Source: Streptomyces rubiginosohelvolus
GTDB lineage: Bacteria > Actinomycetota > Actinomycetes > Streptomycetales > Streptomycetaceae
DNA length: 64,000 nt
Assembly (NCBI RefSeq): GCF_014649875.1
Contig: NZ_BMTW01000001.1
Span: 372,001-436,000 of the forward strand
Direction of reading: 5' to 3'
Under the pieces are notes generated by a model. The model was not told the origin of the DNA and ran no database searches. It worked only from the letters and a program-made list of their open reading frames with translations. Position numbers and translations under genes: made by a program. Within the stretch, counting starts at the first letter, position 1. Every line of letters begins with the position of its first letter. Below, piece by piece: positions 36,026 to 44,817 of the stretch.

Positions 36026-37143
36026 GAGTACAGGTTGTCCTTGCTGATCTCGTGCACGTGATCGTGGTCGTGGGAGTGCGCGTGGGCGTGCGCGGTCCCC
36101 GGCACGTGCGGCTCCGTGACCGGCAGCGAGGAGTCGGCCGACAGCTCCAGGTCGGAGGGGAGCCGGTTGCGGGCGACCATCTCCGCGCCGAGCGCCGCGA
36201 CCATCGCGCCGTTGTCGGTGCAGAGCTTCGGGCGGGGCACCCGCAGCCGGATCCCGGCCCGTTCGCACCGCTCCTGGGCCAGGGCGCGCAGCCGGGAGTT
36301 GGCCGCGACACCGCCGCCGATCATCAGGTGGTCGACGCCCTCGTCCTTGCAGGCCCGCACGGCCTTTCGGGTGAGCACGTCCACCACGGCCTCCTGGAAG
36401 GACGCCGCCACATCCCGTACGGGCACCTCCTCGCCCGCCGCGCGCTTCGCCTCGATCCAGCGTGCGACCGACGTCTTCAGCCCGGAGAAGGAGAAGTCGT
36501 ACGGGGCGTCGCGCGGGCCGGTCAGACCGCGCGGGAACGCGATGGCCTTCGGGTCGCCCTCCTTCGCGAGCCGGTCGATCACGGGCCCGCCGGGGAAGCC
36601 CAGATTCAGCACCCGGGCGATCTTGTCGAACGCCTCGCCCGCCGCGTCGTCGATCGTCGCGCCCAGCGGGCGGACGTCGGCGGTGATGTCGGGGGCCAGG
36701 AGCAGGGACGAGTGGCCGCCGCTGACCAGCAGGGCCATCGTCGGCTCGGGCAGCGGCCCGTGCTCCAGCTGGTCGACGCAGATGTGCGAGGCGAGGTGGT
36801 TGACGCCGTAGAGCGGCTTGCCGAGGGCGTACGCGTACGCCTTGGCGGCCGAGACGCCGACGAGCAGGGCTCCGGCGAGCCCGGGTCCTGAGGTGACGGC
36901 GATGCCGTCGAGGTCGCGGGCGCTGACGCCCGCCTCCTTCAGGGCGCGCTCGATGGTGGGGACCATCGCCTCCAGGTGGGCGCGGGAGGCGATCTCCGGG
37001 ACGACGCCGCCGAAGCGGGCGTGGGTGTCGACGCTGGAGGCGACGGCGTCGGCGAGCAGGGTCGTGCCGCGCACGATGCCGACGCCGGTCTCGTCGCAGG
37101 AGGTCTCGATGCCGAGTACGAGGGGTTCGTCGGCAGCCATCAT
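36022..37143 (-). CDS. tsaD: tRNA N6-threonylcarbamoyladenosine transferase TsaD, 373 aa
   Basis: Transfers the threonylcarbamoyl group to A37 of ANN-decoding tRNAs, together with TsaB and TsaE. Kae1/Gcp fold with [15 protein letters not shown] at the N-terminus, metal-binding [15 protein letters not shown], and [16 protein letters not shown] [19 protein letters not shown]. An unusual C-terminal extension ([14 protein letters not shown], about residues 353-366) is histidine-rich and could bind metal. The ATG overlaps the rimI stop; a second ATG follows at 37140. Confidence 0.96.
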   Translation of the reverse strand: MMAADEPLVLGIETSCDETGVGIVRGTTLLADAVASSVDTHARFGGVVPEIASRAHLEAMVPTIERALKEAGVSARDLDGIAVTSGPGLAGALLVGVSAAKAYAYALGKPLYGVNHLASHICVDQLEHGPLPEPTMALLVSGGHSSLLLAPDITADVRPLGATIDDAAGEAFDKIARVLNLGFPGGPVIDRLAKEGDPKAIAFPRGLTGPRDAPYDFSFSGLKTSVARWIEAKRAAGEEVPVRDVAASFQEAVVDVLTRKAVRACKDEGVDHLMIGGGVAANSRLRALAQERCERAGIRLRVPRPKLCTDNGAMVAALGAEMVARNRLPSDLELSADSSLPVTEPHVPGTAHAHAHSHDHDHVHEISKDNLYS

Positions 37144-37658
37144 TCAGTCCCGGTCTCTGGTGCGTTGTCCGTCGCGTGTTCGTGCAGGGTGAGGCGCATG
37201 ACCAGGGCGTCGATGTTCCCCGGCTGGTAGTAGCCGCGCCGGAAGCCGATGGGCTCGAAGCCGAAGCGCTCGTACAGCTTCTGCGCGCGGGTGTTGTCGA
37301 CCCGGACCTCCAGCAGCACGGTGGCGCATTCGAAGGCGGTCGCGGCCTTCAGCAGGTCGCTGAGGAGTTCGGAGCCGAGTCCGGTGCCCCAGGCCTCGCG
37401 GCTGACCGCGATGGTCTGGACGTCGGAGAGGTCGCCGAGGGCGGCGAGCCCCGCGTATCCGACGATACGCCCGGTGGCGGGCTCCTCGGCGACGACGTAG
37501 TGGCGGGTGGCGCCGGGGCCGCGGGCGTGGGCCAGCTCGGACCAGAACATGCCGGGCGACCAGGCGTCGTCCGGGAACAGCGCGTGTTCGAGCTCCAGCA
37601 CCGGTTCGATGTCCCACCAGCGCATCTCGCGCAGGACGGCGGTGGCGGCGGCGCTCAC
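37140..37658 (-). CDS. rimI: ribosomal protein S18-alanine N-acetyltransferase, 172 aa
   Basis: GNAT acetyltransferase. [32 protein letters not shown] is the RimI beginning, and acetyl-CoA binding is at [24 protein letters not shown] followed by [33 protein letters not shown] 37658 overlaps the tsaB stop (GTGA). Placement between tsaB and tsaD is the conserved actinobacterial order. Confidence 0.93.
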   Translation of the reverse strand: MSAAATAVLREMRWWDIEPVLELEHALFPDDAWSPGMFWSELAHARGPGATRHYVVAEEPATGRIVGYAGLAALGDLSDVQTIAVSREAWGTGLGSELLSDLLKAATAFECATVLLEVRVDNTRAQKLYERFGFEPIGFRRGYYQPGNIDALVMRLTLHEHATDNAPETGTE

Positions 37659-38317
37659 TTGGGGGTGACCACCTTGTAGTTCTTCGGGACCTGGGCGTCG
37701 GGCCGGCGCAGATAGAGCGGCTGCGGCGCCGGCAGCTCCTGCCCGGCGGCGAGACGCTCGGCGGCGAGCGCGGCGAGCGCCCCGGCGGCCACGTGCTCGG
37801 GGCCGCGCCGGTCCGGGAAGGACTCCGGGTAGAGCACCGCGCCCGCGCCGACGACGGGGAGCCCCGCGACGGCTTCGGCGATGTCGGCGGGCCGGTCGAC
37901 GGCGGGTTCGCCCGTACGGGTGCGGGCGTTCTCGTACCGCGCCCAGTACACCTCCTTGCGGCGGGCGTCCGTCGCCACGACGAAGGGGCCCTCCAGGCCG
38001 TCCTGCCCCGCGGCGTACGCGATCCCGTCCAGGGTGCACACACCGTGGACCGGTACGGAGAGGGCGGAGCCGAAGGTGGCGGCGGTGACAAGGCCGACGC
38101 GCAGACCGGTGTACGGGCCGGGGCCGACACCGACGACCACGCCCGTCACGGCGTCGAGCTTCGTCCCGGCCTCGGCGAGGACCCGGTCGACGGCGGGGAG
38201 CAACAGCTCCCCGTGCCTGCGGGCGTCGACCTGTCCGGAGGAGGCGATGACGGACGTGCCGTCGTGCAGGGCGACGGTGACGGCGGGGGTGGCGGTATCC
38301 ATGGCGAGCAAGAGCAC
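37655..38317 (-). CDS. tsaB: t6A biosynthesis protein TsaB, 220 aa
   Basis: Non-catalytic Kae1-like partner that forms the t6A complex with TsaD and TsaE. Shows LLLAMDTATPAVTVAL, VVGVGPGPYTGLRVGLVTAATFG and the ASKHA fold. GTG 38317 is needed to include the first strand; no ribosome site precedes it. First gene of the tsaB-rimI-tsaD-small-gene operon, all joined by 4-nt overlaps. Confidence 0.93.
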   Translation of the reverse strand: MLLLAMDTATPAVTVALHDGTSVIASSGQVDARRHGELLLPAVDRVLAEAGTKLDAVTGVVVGVGPGPYTGLRVGLVTAATFGSALSVPVHGVCTLDGIAYAAGQDGLEGPFVVATDARRKEVYWARYENARTRTGEPAVDRPADIAEAVAGLPVVGAGAVLYPESFPDRRGPEHVAAGALAALAAERLAAGQELPAPQPLYLRRPDAQVPKNYKVVTPK

Positions 38318-38471
38318 AGCAAATAGCCTACGGCTCCGCCGACGGCGTTACGGCGCCCGTACGGCGTCCCGGCCCGCACCCGTGCTGCTGCTACCGTCAC
38401 CGGGTATCCGGGGGGTACGACGTAAACGCTTGTACGACATGCGGCAGACGGCCGCCGAAAGGGGAGTTCAG

Positions 38472-39032
38472 GTGGCAAGGAGCAGCTCGGGAATCGTGGC
38501 CGGGCTCACCGCCGCGGCGGTCGCCGGGGTCGCCTTCCTCGCTTACCAGGCCTCGGCGAACGCCCCCGGCTCGGTGGCCTCCTCCCCCGGTCCCAAGGCC
38601 TCCGCCACGGCCCCGGCCAAGCCCTCCGCCAAGCCGAAGCCGGCCGACCCGCTGGCGATCCCGGCGGCGTCCGGCACGGGTGAGCGCGTGGTGTACGCGC
38701 TGAAGGACCGCCGGGTGTGGCTGGTCAACGAGGACGGGAAGTCGATCCGGACCTTCACGGTCATGCCGAGCCCGATCAGCCCGCCGCCCGGGGTCCACAA
38801 GGTCACCTCGCGCTCCGGCACGGTCCAGGGCTCGGACGGCGTCCCGATCGAGCACGTGGTCCGCTTCGCGAACGTGGACGAGGTGGCGATCGGCTTCAGC
38901 GCCGCGCAGGACGGCTCGATGGCCAGCCCGGACCCGACGTCGAAGACCGGCGGCGTGCGGATGAAGCGCGCGGACGGCAACGCGGTGTGGACCTTCGCGA
39001 CGGTCGGCGCGAAGGTCGTCGTCGTCCCGTAG
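38472..39032 (+). CDS. exported protein resembling an inactive L,D-transpeptidase (YkuD-like), 186 aa
   Basis: N-terminal membrane anchor or signal (GIVAGLTAAAVAGVAFLAYQASA), an Ala/Pro/Lys linker, then a domain whose start RVVYALKDRRVWLVNEDGKSIRTFTVMPSPISPPPGVHKVTSRS has the pattern of YkuD L,D-transpeptidases. The region where the catalytic SHGCIRM motif would lie reads SKTGGVRMKRADGNAVWTFATVGAKVVVV: neither His nor Cys is present. I infer a non-catalytic cell-wall binding role; homology itself is moderate. GTG 38472 follows AGGGGAG; ATG 38439 is less likely. Confidence 0.72.
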   Translation: MARSSSGIVAGLTAAAVAGVAFLAYQASANAPGSVASSPGPKASATAPAKPSAKPKPADPLAIPAASGTGERVVYALKDRRVWLVNEDGKSIRTFTVMPSPISPPPGVHKVTSRSGTVQGSDGVPIEHVVRFANVDEVAIGFSAAQDGSMASPDPTSKTGGVRMKRADGNAVWTFATVGAKVVVVP

Positions 39033-39046
39033 CCGCCGGGCGCCCT

Positions 39047-39241
39047 CTAGGCCGCGTGGCGCCGGACGGCGTCCGTGTGGCCGCCGCCCCCGTCCCGGTC
39101 CGCCGCGCCGGAGGCTTCGCAGGCCTCCGGGGTGTCGCTCGGCGGGGTGGAGACCGCGGTGGCCGCGGCGCACGAGGCCAGCAGGTCTTTCATCGACAGG
39201 GCGGACGGAGTCGGTCGCGCTGCGCGCTCGGGCGTCGGCAT
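39047..39241 (-). CDS. small protein behind an iron-box-like site, 64 aa
   Basis: Starts at ATG 39241 with an excellent ribosome site (AGGAGG, 6 nt). Sequence MPTPERAARPTPSALSMKDLLASCAAATAVSTPPSDTPEACEASGAADRDGGGGHTDAVRRHAA was read by eye; it has two cysteines (24 and 41), no membrane segment, and is rich in Ala/Thr/Ser/Pro. Function unknown. A DtxR/IdeR-type palindrome lies 33 bp upstream, so expression is probably repressed by iron through DmdR1. MKDLLASC from Met17 could be an alternative start. It ends 14 bp from the convergent YkuD-like gene. Confidence 0.65.
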   Translation of the reverse strand: MPTPERAARPTPSALSMKDLLASCAAATAVSTPPSDTPEACEASGAADRDGGGGHTDAVRRHAA

Positions 39242-39273
39242 GGATGCCTCCTGGGGGCTCCGGTGGAGGGCGC

Positions 39274-39291
39274 GGTTAGGTAAGCCTAACC
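39274..39291. promoter_or_regulatory. iron box (DmdR/IdeR-type operator)
   Basis: GGTTAGG-TAAG-CCTAACC, perfect 7-bp arms. On the minus strand TTAGGCTTACCTAA differs in one base from the corresponding part of the DtxR/DmdR consensus TTAGGTTAGGCTAACCTAA. It includes a possible -10 (TAGGCT) for the small gene at 39047-39241. Confidence 0.8.
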
Positions 39292-39374
39292 ACACCTCGT
39301 ACCCATGTGACCATGACCACGGTCTCCCGCGCAACAATTTACCGACGCCCTGTCGGGAAGGCCACCCCCGGGCG

Positions 39375-39953
39375 TTACGCCAGCGCCTCCCGCAGCCCCG
39401 CCCAGCGCGCCCCGATGCCCACCAGGGTTACTTCGCGCCGCTCGTCGTCGGTGTCGCCGGTAGCGCGGTCGATGAGGACCCGCAGCCGGTCCTCCGAGAG
39501 CTCCTCGACCTTGCCGTCGCCCCACTCCACGACCACCACCGACTCGGGCAGCGACACGTCCAGGTCCAGGTCCTCCATCTCGTCGAGCCCGCCGCCCAGG
39601 CGGTACGCGTCGACGTGGACCAGGGCGGGGCCCTGGACCAGCGAGGGGTGGACGCGGGCGATGACGAAGGTGGGCGAGGTGACTGCGCCGCGCACGCCGA
39701 GGCCTTCACCGAGGCCCCGGGTCAGGGTGGTCTTCCCGGCGCCCAGCTCGCCCGTGAGCATCACGAGGTCGCCGGGGGCCAGCACCCGGGCGAGGCGGCG
39801 GCCCAGGTCCTGCATCTGTTCGGGGGAGGTGACGGTGAGCGTCACGGTGACGGCCTCGGGCACGGCCCCCACGGGGTCGGTATCGGCCGCCCCGGCGGGC
39901 TCGGGAACGGTCTCAGCGGCCGGGCTGTTGTGCGGTGCTTCCATGTCCGCCAA
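39375..39953 (-). CDS. tsaE: tRNA t6A biosynthesis ATPase TsaE, 192 aa
   Basis: P-loop ATPase that drives the t6A complex cycle. Walker A is GELGAGKTTLTRGLGEGLG; SPTFVIARVH and HVDAYRLGG are the TsaE signatures; VVVVEWGDGKVEEL is the Walker B-like end. The first 35 residues are a non-conserved Pro/Ala extension. ATG 39953 (or 39944) makes it overlap the upstream hydrolase gene by 41 (or 32) bp on the same strand. Confidence 0.93.
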   Translation of the reverse strand: MADMEAPHNSPAAETVPEPAGAADTDPVGAVPEAVTVTLTVTSPEQMQDLGRRLARVLAPGDLVMLTGELGAGKTTLTRGLGEGLGVRGAVTSPTFVIARVHPSLVQGPALVHVDAYRLGGGLDEMEDLDLDVSLPESVVVVEWGDGKVEELSEDRLRVLIDRATGDTDDERREVTLVGIGARWAGLREALA

Positions 39954-41163
39954 CGTTAGCGGCCGGCACCGTGCCGCTGCGGACGAGCAGGTCGGCCAGC
40001 CGGTCCGTGACGGTCTCCGGGTGCTCCAGCATCACCAGGTGCCCGGCGTCCGGCACGATCACCAGCTCGGCGTCGGGCAGGACGTCCGCGATGGCCTCGC
40101 TGTGCGAGCTGGGCGTCACCAGGTCCTTGTCCCCGGCCAGGATCAGCACCGGCACGTCCCGGAACCCGGGCAGCGCGCCGCTCTTGTCGTGCTCGGTGAA
40201 CGCCGGGTAGAACTCGGCGACCACATCGATCGGGGTGGCCTCGATCAGCCGTTCCGCGAACCGGGCGACCGCCGGGTCCACGTCCTTCGAGCCGAACGAA
40301 TACCGCTTGATCAGCCCGGCGAAGAGGTCCGCGGTGGCCCGCCGCCCCTTCTCCACCAGCTCCGCCTGCGAGCCGAGCGCCTTCAGCACGCCCGGCAGCA
40401 CCCGGCGCACCGCGTTCACGCCCGCCACCGGCAGCCCGAAGTTGACCTCGCCGAGCTTGCCGCTGGAGGTGCCGATCAGGGCGACGGCGGCGACCCGGTC
40501 CCGGATCAGCGCCGGGTACTGGTCGGCCAGCGCCATCATCGTCATGCCGCCCATGGAGTGCCCGGCCAGCACCACCGGGCCCTCGGGGGCTGCCGCGTCG
40601 ATGACCGCCTTCAGATCGCGGCCGAGCTGGTCGATGCCGACCGGCACCCCGTCCGCCTGGGACCGCCCGCGCCCGGAGCGGCCGTGGCTGCGCTGGTCCC
40701 AGTAGACGGCGCGGACGAGGCCGCGCAGGGCGGCCCGCTGGAAGTGCCAGGAGTCCTGGCCGAGGCAGTAGCCGTGGCTGAAGACGACGGTGACCGGGGC
40801 GGGGGCCTTGCGCCCGAAGAGCCGGCGGCGGCGGGAGCCGGACGCGCCCTCGTCGGCGGTCGTCGGCGCCACCTCCACCTCGTCGATCTCGTAGTACAGC
40901 TCGGTCCCGTCGTCGGCGACGGCCCGGCCCGGGGTGCCGCGGAGCGAGCCGTAGGGCCCGGTCGCGTCCAGCGCGAGGCGGGCCTTCTTGCGCATGCCGC
41001 GCCCGACGGTGAGCCGCTCCACGGCGACCCCGGCCGCCGCACCGGCGGCGAGCACCCCTATCGCGGCGCCGGCGATCCCGGCCCGCCGCCAGTTCGCCGC
41101 ACCGGCCGCTCCTGCCACGTTCGCGGTCGCGGCCACCACGGCCTCCGCGCTGCTCTCGCTCAC
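39913..41163 (-). CDS. alpha/beta hydrolase, 416 aa
   Basis: Membrane-anchored or exported alpha/beta hydrolase: hydrophobic segment AGIAGAAIGVLAAGAAAGVAVERL near residues 28-51, then the fold with VVFSHGYCLGQDSWHFQR (oxyanion), nucleophile elbow GHSMGGMTMMA, Asp in LAGDKDLVTPSSHSE, and His in PDAGHLVMLEHPE. Substrate unknown. GTG 41163 overlaps the alr stop (GTGA); position between alr and tsaE is conserved in Streptomyces. Confidence 0.9.
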   Translation of the reverse strand: MSESSAEAVVAATANVAGAAGAANWRRAGIAGAAIGVLAAGAAAGVAVERLTVGRGMRKKARLALDATGPYGSLRGTPGRAVADDGTELYYEIDEVEVAPTTADEGASGSRRRRLFGRKAPAPVTVVFSHGYCLGQDSWHFQRAALRGLVRAVYWDQRSHGRSGRGRSQADGVPVGIDQLGRDLKAVIDAAAPEGPVVLAGHSMGGMTMMALADQYPALIRDRVAAVALIGTSSGKLGEVNFGLPVAGVNAVRRVLPGVLKALGSQAELVEKGRRATADLFAGLIKRYSFGSKDVDPAVARFAERLIEATPIDVVAEFYPAFTEHDKSGALPGFRDVPVLILAGDKDLVTPSSHSEAIADVLPDAELVIVPDAGHLVMLEHPETVTDRLADLLVRSGTVPAANVGGHGSTAQQPGR

Positions 41164-42332
41164 CGCGGCACGCCTCCGGTCGCCTCGTCGGCCGTCTCGT
41201 TCACGTACACCCGGGGCACGCGCGCGCCGATGCGGGTGACGATCTCGTACGCGATGGTGCCGGCGGCCTCCGCCCAGTCCTGCGCGGTCGGCTCGCCCCG
41301 GTCGCCCGGCCCGAACAGCACCGCCTCCGCGCCCGCCTCGGGCCGGTCGCCTTCCAGGTCGACGACGAACTGGTCCATGGCGACGCGGCCCGCGACCGTG
41401 CGCACCTTCCCGCCGACCAGGACGGGCCCGCTGCCCGAGGCGTGGCGCGGGACGCCGTCCGCGTAGCCGACGGGGATCAGGCCGAGGGTCGTGTCGGCGG
41501 GAGTCGTGTAGTGGTGGCCGTAGCTGACGCCGTGTCCGGCCGGGGCGTCCTTGACCAGGGCGACGGCCGCGGCAAGCGTCATCACCGGGCGCAGCCCGAG
41601 CTCGGCGGACGTGCCCAGCTCGGGGGCGGGCGAGATGCCGTACATCGCGATGCCGGTCCGCACGAGGTCGAAGTGCGCCTCGGGGATCGTCAGCGTGGCC
41701 GGGGAGTTGGCCAGGTGCCGCACCTCGGGCTCCACGCCCTCCTTCTCGGCGTACGCCACCAGGTCGCGGTAGACGGCGAGCTGGGCGGCGATCGAGGGGT
41801 GGCCGGGCTCGTCGGCGCAGGCGAAGTGGGACCAGAGTCCGGTGATCCGGAGGTGTCCGGCCCGTTCGGCATCGCGGGCCGCGCCGACCAGTTCGGGCCA
41901 GTCGGCGGGCTGGCAGCCGCCCCGGCCGAGGCCGGTGTCGGCCTTGAGCTGGACGCGGGCCGGGCGGCCGGCGGCCTCGGCGGCGGCGATGATCTCGCGC
42001 AGCGCCCACAGGCCGCCGGCCGATACGTCGATGTCGGCCTCGATCGCCTCGCGCCAGGGCCCGCCGGGCGTCCACAGCCAGCACATGATCCGGCCGTCGA
42101 GTCCGGCCGCCCGCAGCGCGAGCGCCTCGTGCGGGGTGGCGGTGCCGAGCCAGGTCGCCCCGGCCGCCCGCGCGGCCCGCGCGCAGGGCACCGCGCCGTG
42201 CCCGTACCCGTCGGACTTCACGACGGCCATGAGCTGCGCACCGGCCGCCCGCTCGCGCAGGACGCGCACATTGGCGCGCAGCGCGGCGAGGTCGATCTCG
42301 GCACGGGCTCTCAGGGACGCTGTCTCGTTCAT
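41160..42332 (-). CDS. alr: alanine racemase, 390 aa
   Basis: PLP enzyme interconverting L- and D-alanine for peptidoglycan. The PLP lysine is in MAVVKSDGYGHGAVPCARA (K39), the opposite-face catalytic Tyr in GHGVSYGHHYTTP, and VRTGIAMYG and VPVGYADG-like LIPVGYADGVPR are conserved. Length is normal. First gene of the alr-hydrolase-tsaE run. Confidence 0.96.
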   Translation of the reverse strand: MNETASLRARAEIDLAALRANVRVLRERAAGAQLMAVVKSDGYGHGAVPCARAARAAGATWLGTATPHEALALRAAGLDGRIMCWLWTPGGPWREAIEADIDVSAGGLWALREIIAAAEAAGRPARVQLKADTGLGRGGCQPADWPELVGAARDAERAGHLRITGLWSHFACADEPGHPSIAAQLAVYRDLVAYAEKEGVEPEVRHLANSPATLTIPEAHFDLVRTGIAMYGISPAPELGTSAELGLRPVMTLAAAVALVKDAPAGHGVSYGHHYTTPADTTLGLIPVGYADGVPRHASGSGPVLVGGKVRTVAGRVAMDQFVVDLEGDRPEAGAEAVLFGPGDRGEPTAQDWAEAAGTIAYEIVTRIGARVPRVYVNETADEATGGVPR

Positions 42333-42392
42333 CGCGCCCAGTGTCTCAGAGGCGTCGGCCGCGTCCCCGGCAGCGCACGCCGGTATCCAGAC

Positions 42393-42794
42393 TTATGTAC
42401 GTTTCATCACATGCTTGAGGTGGTCGACCAGCACCGGGACATGGCTGTCGGCGACGTCCTTGGCGGCGGTGACCAGGGTGACGGGCCCGCCGTCCCGTAC
42501 CAGCCCCACCAGCCGTTCGACCGCCTCCGTGTGCGCGGTGTCGTCCAGCTCGGCGCGGTAGCGCTCCACGAACTCCTCGTGCCGGCCGGTGCGGTCGTGG
42601 TGGTACCAGGAGCGCAGCTCGTTCGAGGGCGTGAGGTCCTTGAGCCATACGTCGACGGCGGCCCGCTCCTTGGAGACGCCCCGGGGCCAGAGCCGGTCGA
42701 CCAGCACCCGGGTGCCGTCGCCGTCCTCGACCGGGTCGTAGGCCCTGCGCACGCGTACGGGTTCACTCACGCTCCCACCATCGCCCCGGCTCAT
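42393..42794 (-). CDS. DUF488 family protein, 133 aa
   Basis: Small DUF488 (YeaO-like) protein: VRRAYDPVEDGDGTRVLVDRLWPRGVSKERAAVDVWLKDLTPSNELRSWYHHDRTGRHEEFVERYRAEL with the RLWPRG and WLKDLxPS motifs. Function of the family is not established. ATG 42794 overlaps the nnrD stop (ATGA), implying coupling; GTG 42770 is an alternative. Confidence 0.88.
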   Translation of the reverse strand: MSRGDGGSVSEPVRVRRAYDPVEDGDGTRVLVDRLWPRGVSKERAAVDVWLKDLTPSNELRSWYHHDRTGRHEEFVERYRAELDDTAHTEAVERLVGLVRDGGPVTLVTAAKDVADSHVPVLVDHLKHVMKRT

Positions 42795-44239
42795 TCCGCC
42801 CGCACGTCGCGCCAGGCCGCCGGGATGCCGTCGGCGACGTCCTGCGCGGAGACCGGTGCCCCGTCGGAGGCGTGCCGGGCGGCGAGCCCGTGCAGATAGG
42901 CGCCCACGGACGCGGCGTCACGCGGGGCGAGCCCGGCCGCGAGCAGGGCCCCGGTCAGGCCGGAGAGGACGTCGCCGCTGCCTGCCGTGGCGAGGTAGGC
43001 CGTGCCGGTCGGGTTGACCCGGACAGGGGTGTCGCGGGCCTCCGCGATCAGGGTGGTGGAGCCCTTGAGGAGCACGGTGGCGCGGTAGCGGGCGGCCAGT
43101 TCGCGCACGGCGGTGAGCCGCCCGGACTCGACCTCCTCGCGGGCCGTGCCGAGCAGCGCGGCGGCCTCCCCCGCGTGCGGGGTGAGGACGGTCGGGGCGG
43201 TCCTGGTCCGTACGGTCTCGGCGTCCAGCAGCCGCAGCCCGTCCGCGTCCACGAGCACGGGCACGTCGGCGGCGAGCACATCGGCGACGGCCGCCTCGGC
43301 CTGCCGCCCGTCCCCCAGCCCCGGCCCGACCACCCAGGCCTGCACCCGCCCGGCCTTCGACGGCGGCCCGGCGTGCACCAGCGCCTCGGGGAACCGGGCG
43401 ATCACCGCGTCCGCGCCCGGTCCGACGTACCGCACGGCCCCGGCCCCGCCGCGCAGCGCGCCCGCGACGGCGAGGACGGCGGCGCCCGGGTAGCGCTCGG
43501 ACCCGGCGACGACGCCGACGACGCCGCGCCGGTACTTGTCGCTCTCCGCGCCCGGCACCGGCAGCAGCGCGGCCACGTCCGCGTACTGGAGCGCCTCCAG
43601 GTCCGGCGGCTCGGGCAGTTCCGGGCCGAGCCCGATGTCCACCAGCCGCAGGGCGCCCGCGTGTTCGGCGGCCGGGTCGATCAGGAGGCCCGGCTTGTAC
43701 GTCCCGAGGGTGACGGTGGCGTCCGCCCGGACGGCCTCGCCGTGCACCTCCCCGGTGTCGGCCTCCACGCCGCTCGGCAGGTCGACGGAGATCACCGGCG
43801 TACGGTCGCGGGTAACGGTGTGCACCAGCTCGGTGGCGTCCTCGCGCAGTCCGCCGCGCCCGCCGATCCCGGTGATGCCGTCCACGACGAGATCGAGCAC
43901 GCCGAGCCCGTCCGGCCCGTCGACGACCTGTCCCCCGGCGGCGCGGAACGCGGCCAGCCCGCCGGGGTGGGCCCGGTCGGGGGCGAGCAGCAGGGCGCGA
44001 ACGCCCGCGCCCCGGCGGGCGAGGCGGGCACCCGCGTACAGCGCGTCGCCGCCGTTGTCGCCGCTGCCGACGAGGAGCAGGACCCGGGACCCGTACACCC
44101 GCCCGTTGCGCCGCAGCAGATCGCCGCAGGCGGCGGCGAGCCCGGCGGCGGCGCGCTGCATCAGGGCGCCCTCGGGCAGGCGTTGCATGAGGGCGGCCTC
44201 GGCGGCCCGTACGGTCTCCACGCTGTAGGCACGTCGCAT
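42791..44239 (-). CDS. nnrD: bifunctional NAD(P)HX epimerase / ADP-dependent dehydratase, 482 aa
   Basis: Repairs hydrated NADH and NADPH. N-terminal epimerase (YjeF_N) domain, residues 1-210, with VLLLVGSGDNGGDALYAGARLARRG and VDGITGIGGRGGLR; C-terminal dehydratase (carbohydrate-kinase-like) domain with KYRRGVVGVVAGSERYPGAAVLAV, VVGPGLG, LTPHAGEAAALLG and ATAGSGDVLSGLTGALLAAG. Fusion of both domains is the usual bacterial Nnr form. Ends in an ATGA overlap with the DUF488 gene. Confidence 0.94.
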   Translation of the reverse strand: MRRAYSVETVRAAEAALMQRLPEGALMQRAAAGLAAACGDLLRRNGRVYGSRVLLLVGSGDNGGDALYAGARLARRGAGVRALLLAPDRAHPGGLAAFRAAGGQVVDGPDGLGVLDLVVDGITGIGGRGGLREDATELVHTVTRDRTPVISVDLPSGVEADTGEVHGEAVRADATVTLGTYKPGLLIDPAAEHAGALRLVDIGLGPELPEPPDLEALQYADVAALLPVPGAESDKYRRGVVGVVAGSERYPGAAVLAVAGALRGGAGAVRYVGPGADAVIARFPEALVHAGPPSKAGRVQAWVVGPGLGDGRQAEAAVADVLAADVPVLVDADGLRLLDAETVRTRTAPTVLTPHAGEAAALLGTAREEVESGRLTAVRELAARYRATVLLKGSTTLIAEARDTPVRVNPTGTAYLATAGSGDVLSGLTGALLAAGLAPRDAASVGAYLHGLAARHASDGAPVSAQDVADGIPAAWRDVRAE

Positions 44240-44413
44240 GGGTCCAACCCTCCGCGATCACGGGGCCGGACGCCAGCGCCGTGGGGCGTGGCGGGGTTCA
44301 TCGGTGCGGGCGCTCACCCGTCGGCGAGGGCGACGGCCGTGGCGGCTCCACTCGGCGACGGCACCGAATCCGCGCCGCGCCGCACACCGTGGCGGGTTCG
44401 CCCGGGCGAACGC

Positions 44414-44782
44414 TCACCCCTCCGCGATGACCACCGCCGACGCCACCCCCGCGTCATGGCTGAGCGAGACGTGCCAGCCCCGTACGCCCAGTTCGGCGGC
44501 GCGGGCCGCCACCGTGCCGCTGACCCGCAGCCGGGGCTGCCCGCTCTCCTCGACCCAGACCTCCGCGTCGCTCCAGAGCAGCCCGCCCGGTGCGCCGAGC
44601 GCCTTGGCCAGGGCCTCCTTCGCGGCGAACCGGGCGGCGAGCGAGGCGATCCCGCGCCGCTCGCCGCTCGGCAGTGTCAGCTCGCTCTCGACGAAGAGCC
44701 GTTCGGCCAGCTGGGGCGTACGCTCCAGCGCCGCGCCGAAGCGCTCGATCTCGGCCACGTCGATGCCGACCCCAATGATCAC
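44414..44782 (-). CDS. acpS: holo-[acyl-carrier-protein] synthase, 122 aa
   Basis: Transfers 4'-phosphopantetheine from CoA to acyl carrier protein. [30 protein letters not shown] with metal Asp, then [21 protein letters not shown] (conserved Glu/Lys) and [22 protein letters not shown] 44782 is chosen because GAGGGTGGGG lies upstream at good distance and length matches the family; GTG 44791 is too close to its site. Confidence 0.95.
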   Translation of the reverse strand: MIIGVGIDVAEIERFGAALERTPQLAERLFVESELTLPSGERRGIASLAARFAAKEALAKALGAPGGLLWSDAEVWVEESGQPRLRVSGTVAARAAELGVRGWHVSLSHDAGVASAVVIAEG

Positions 44783-44817
44783 GGCCCCCACCCTCGTTCG
44801 CTCACTTGGTCACTCGC

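Noticed and set aside
39047..39241. Small protein as a lanthipeptide or other RiPP precursor (Ser/Thr/Cys-rich)
   Set aside because: No modification enzyme, protease or exporter gene is nearby; the iron-box explanation is better supported.
39913..42084. 723-residue fusion of alanine racemase region and hydrolase
   Set aside because: The first 300 codons are a shadow frame of alr; the hydrolase starts at GTG 41163 overlapping the alr stop.
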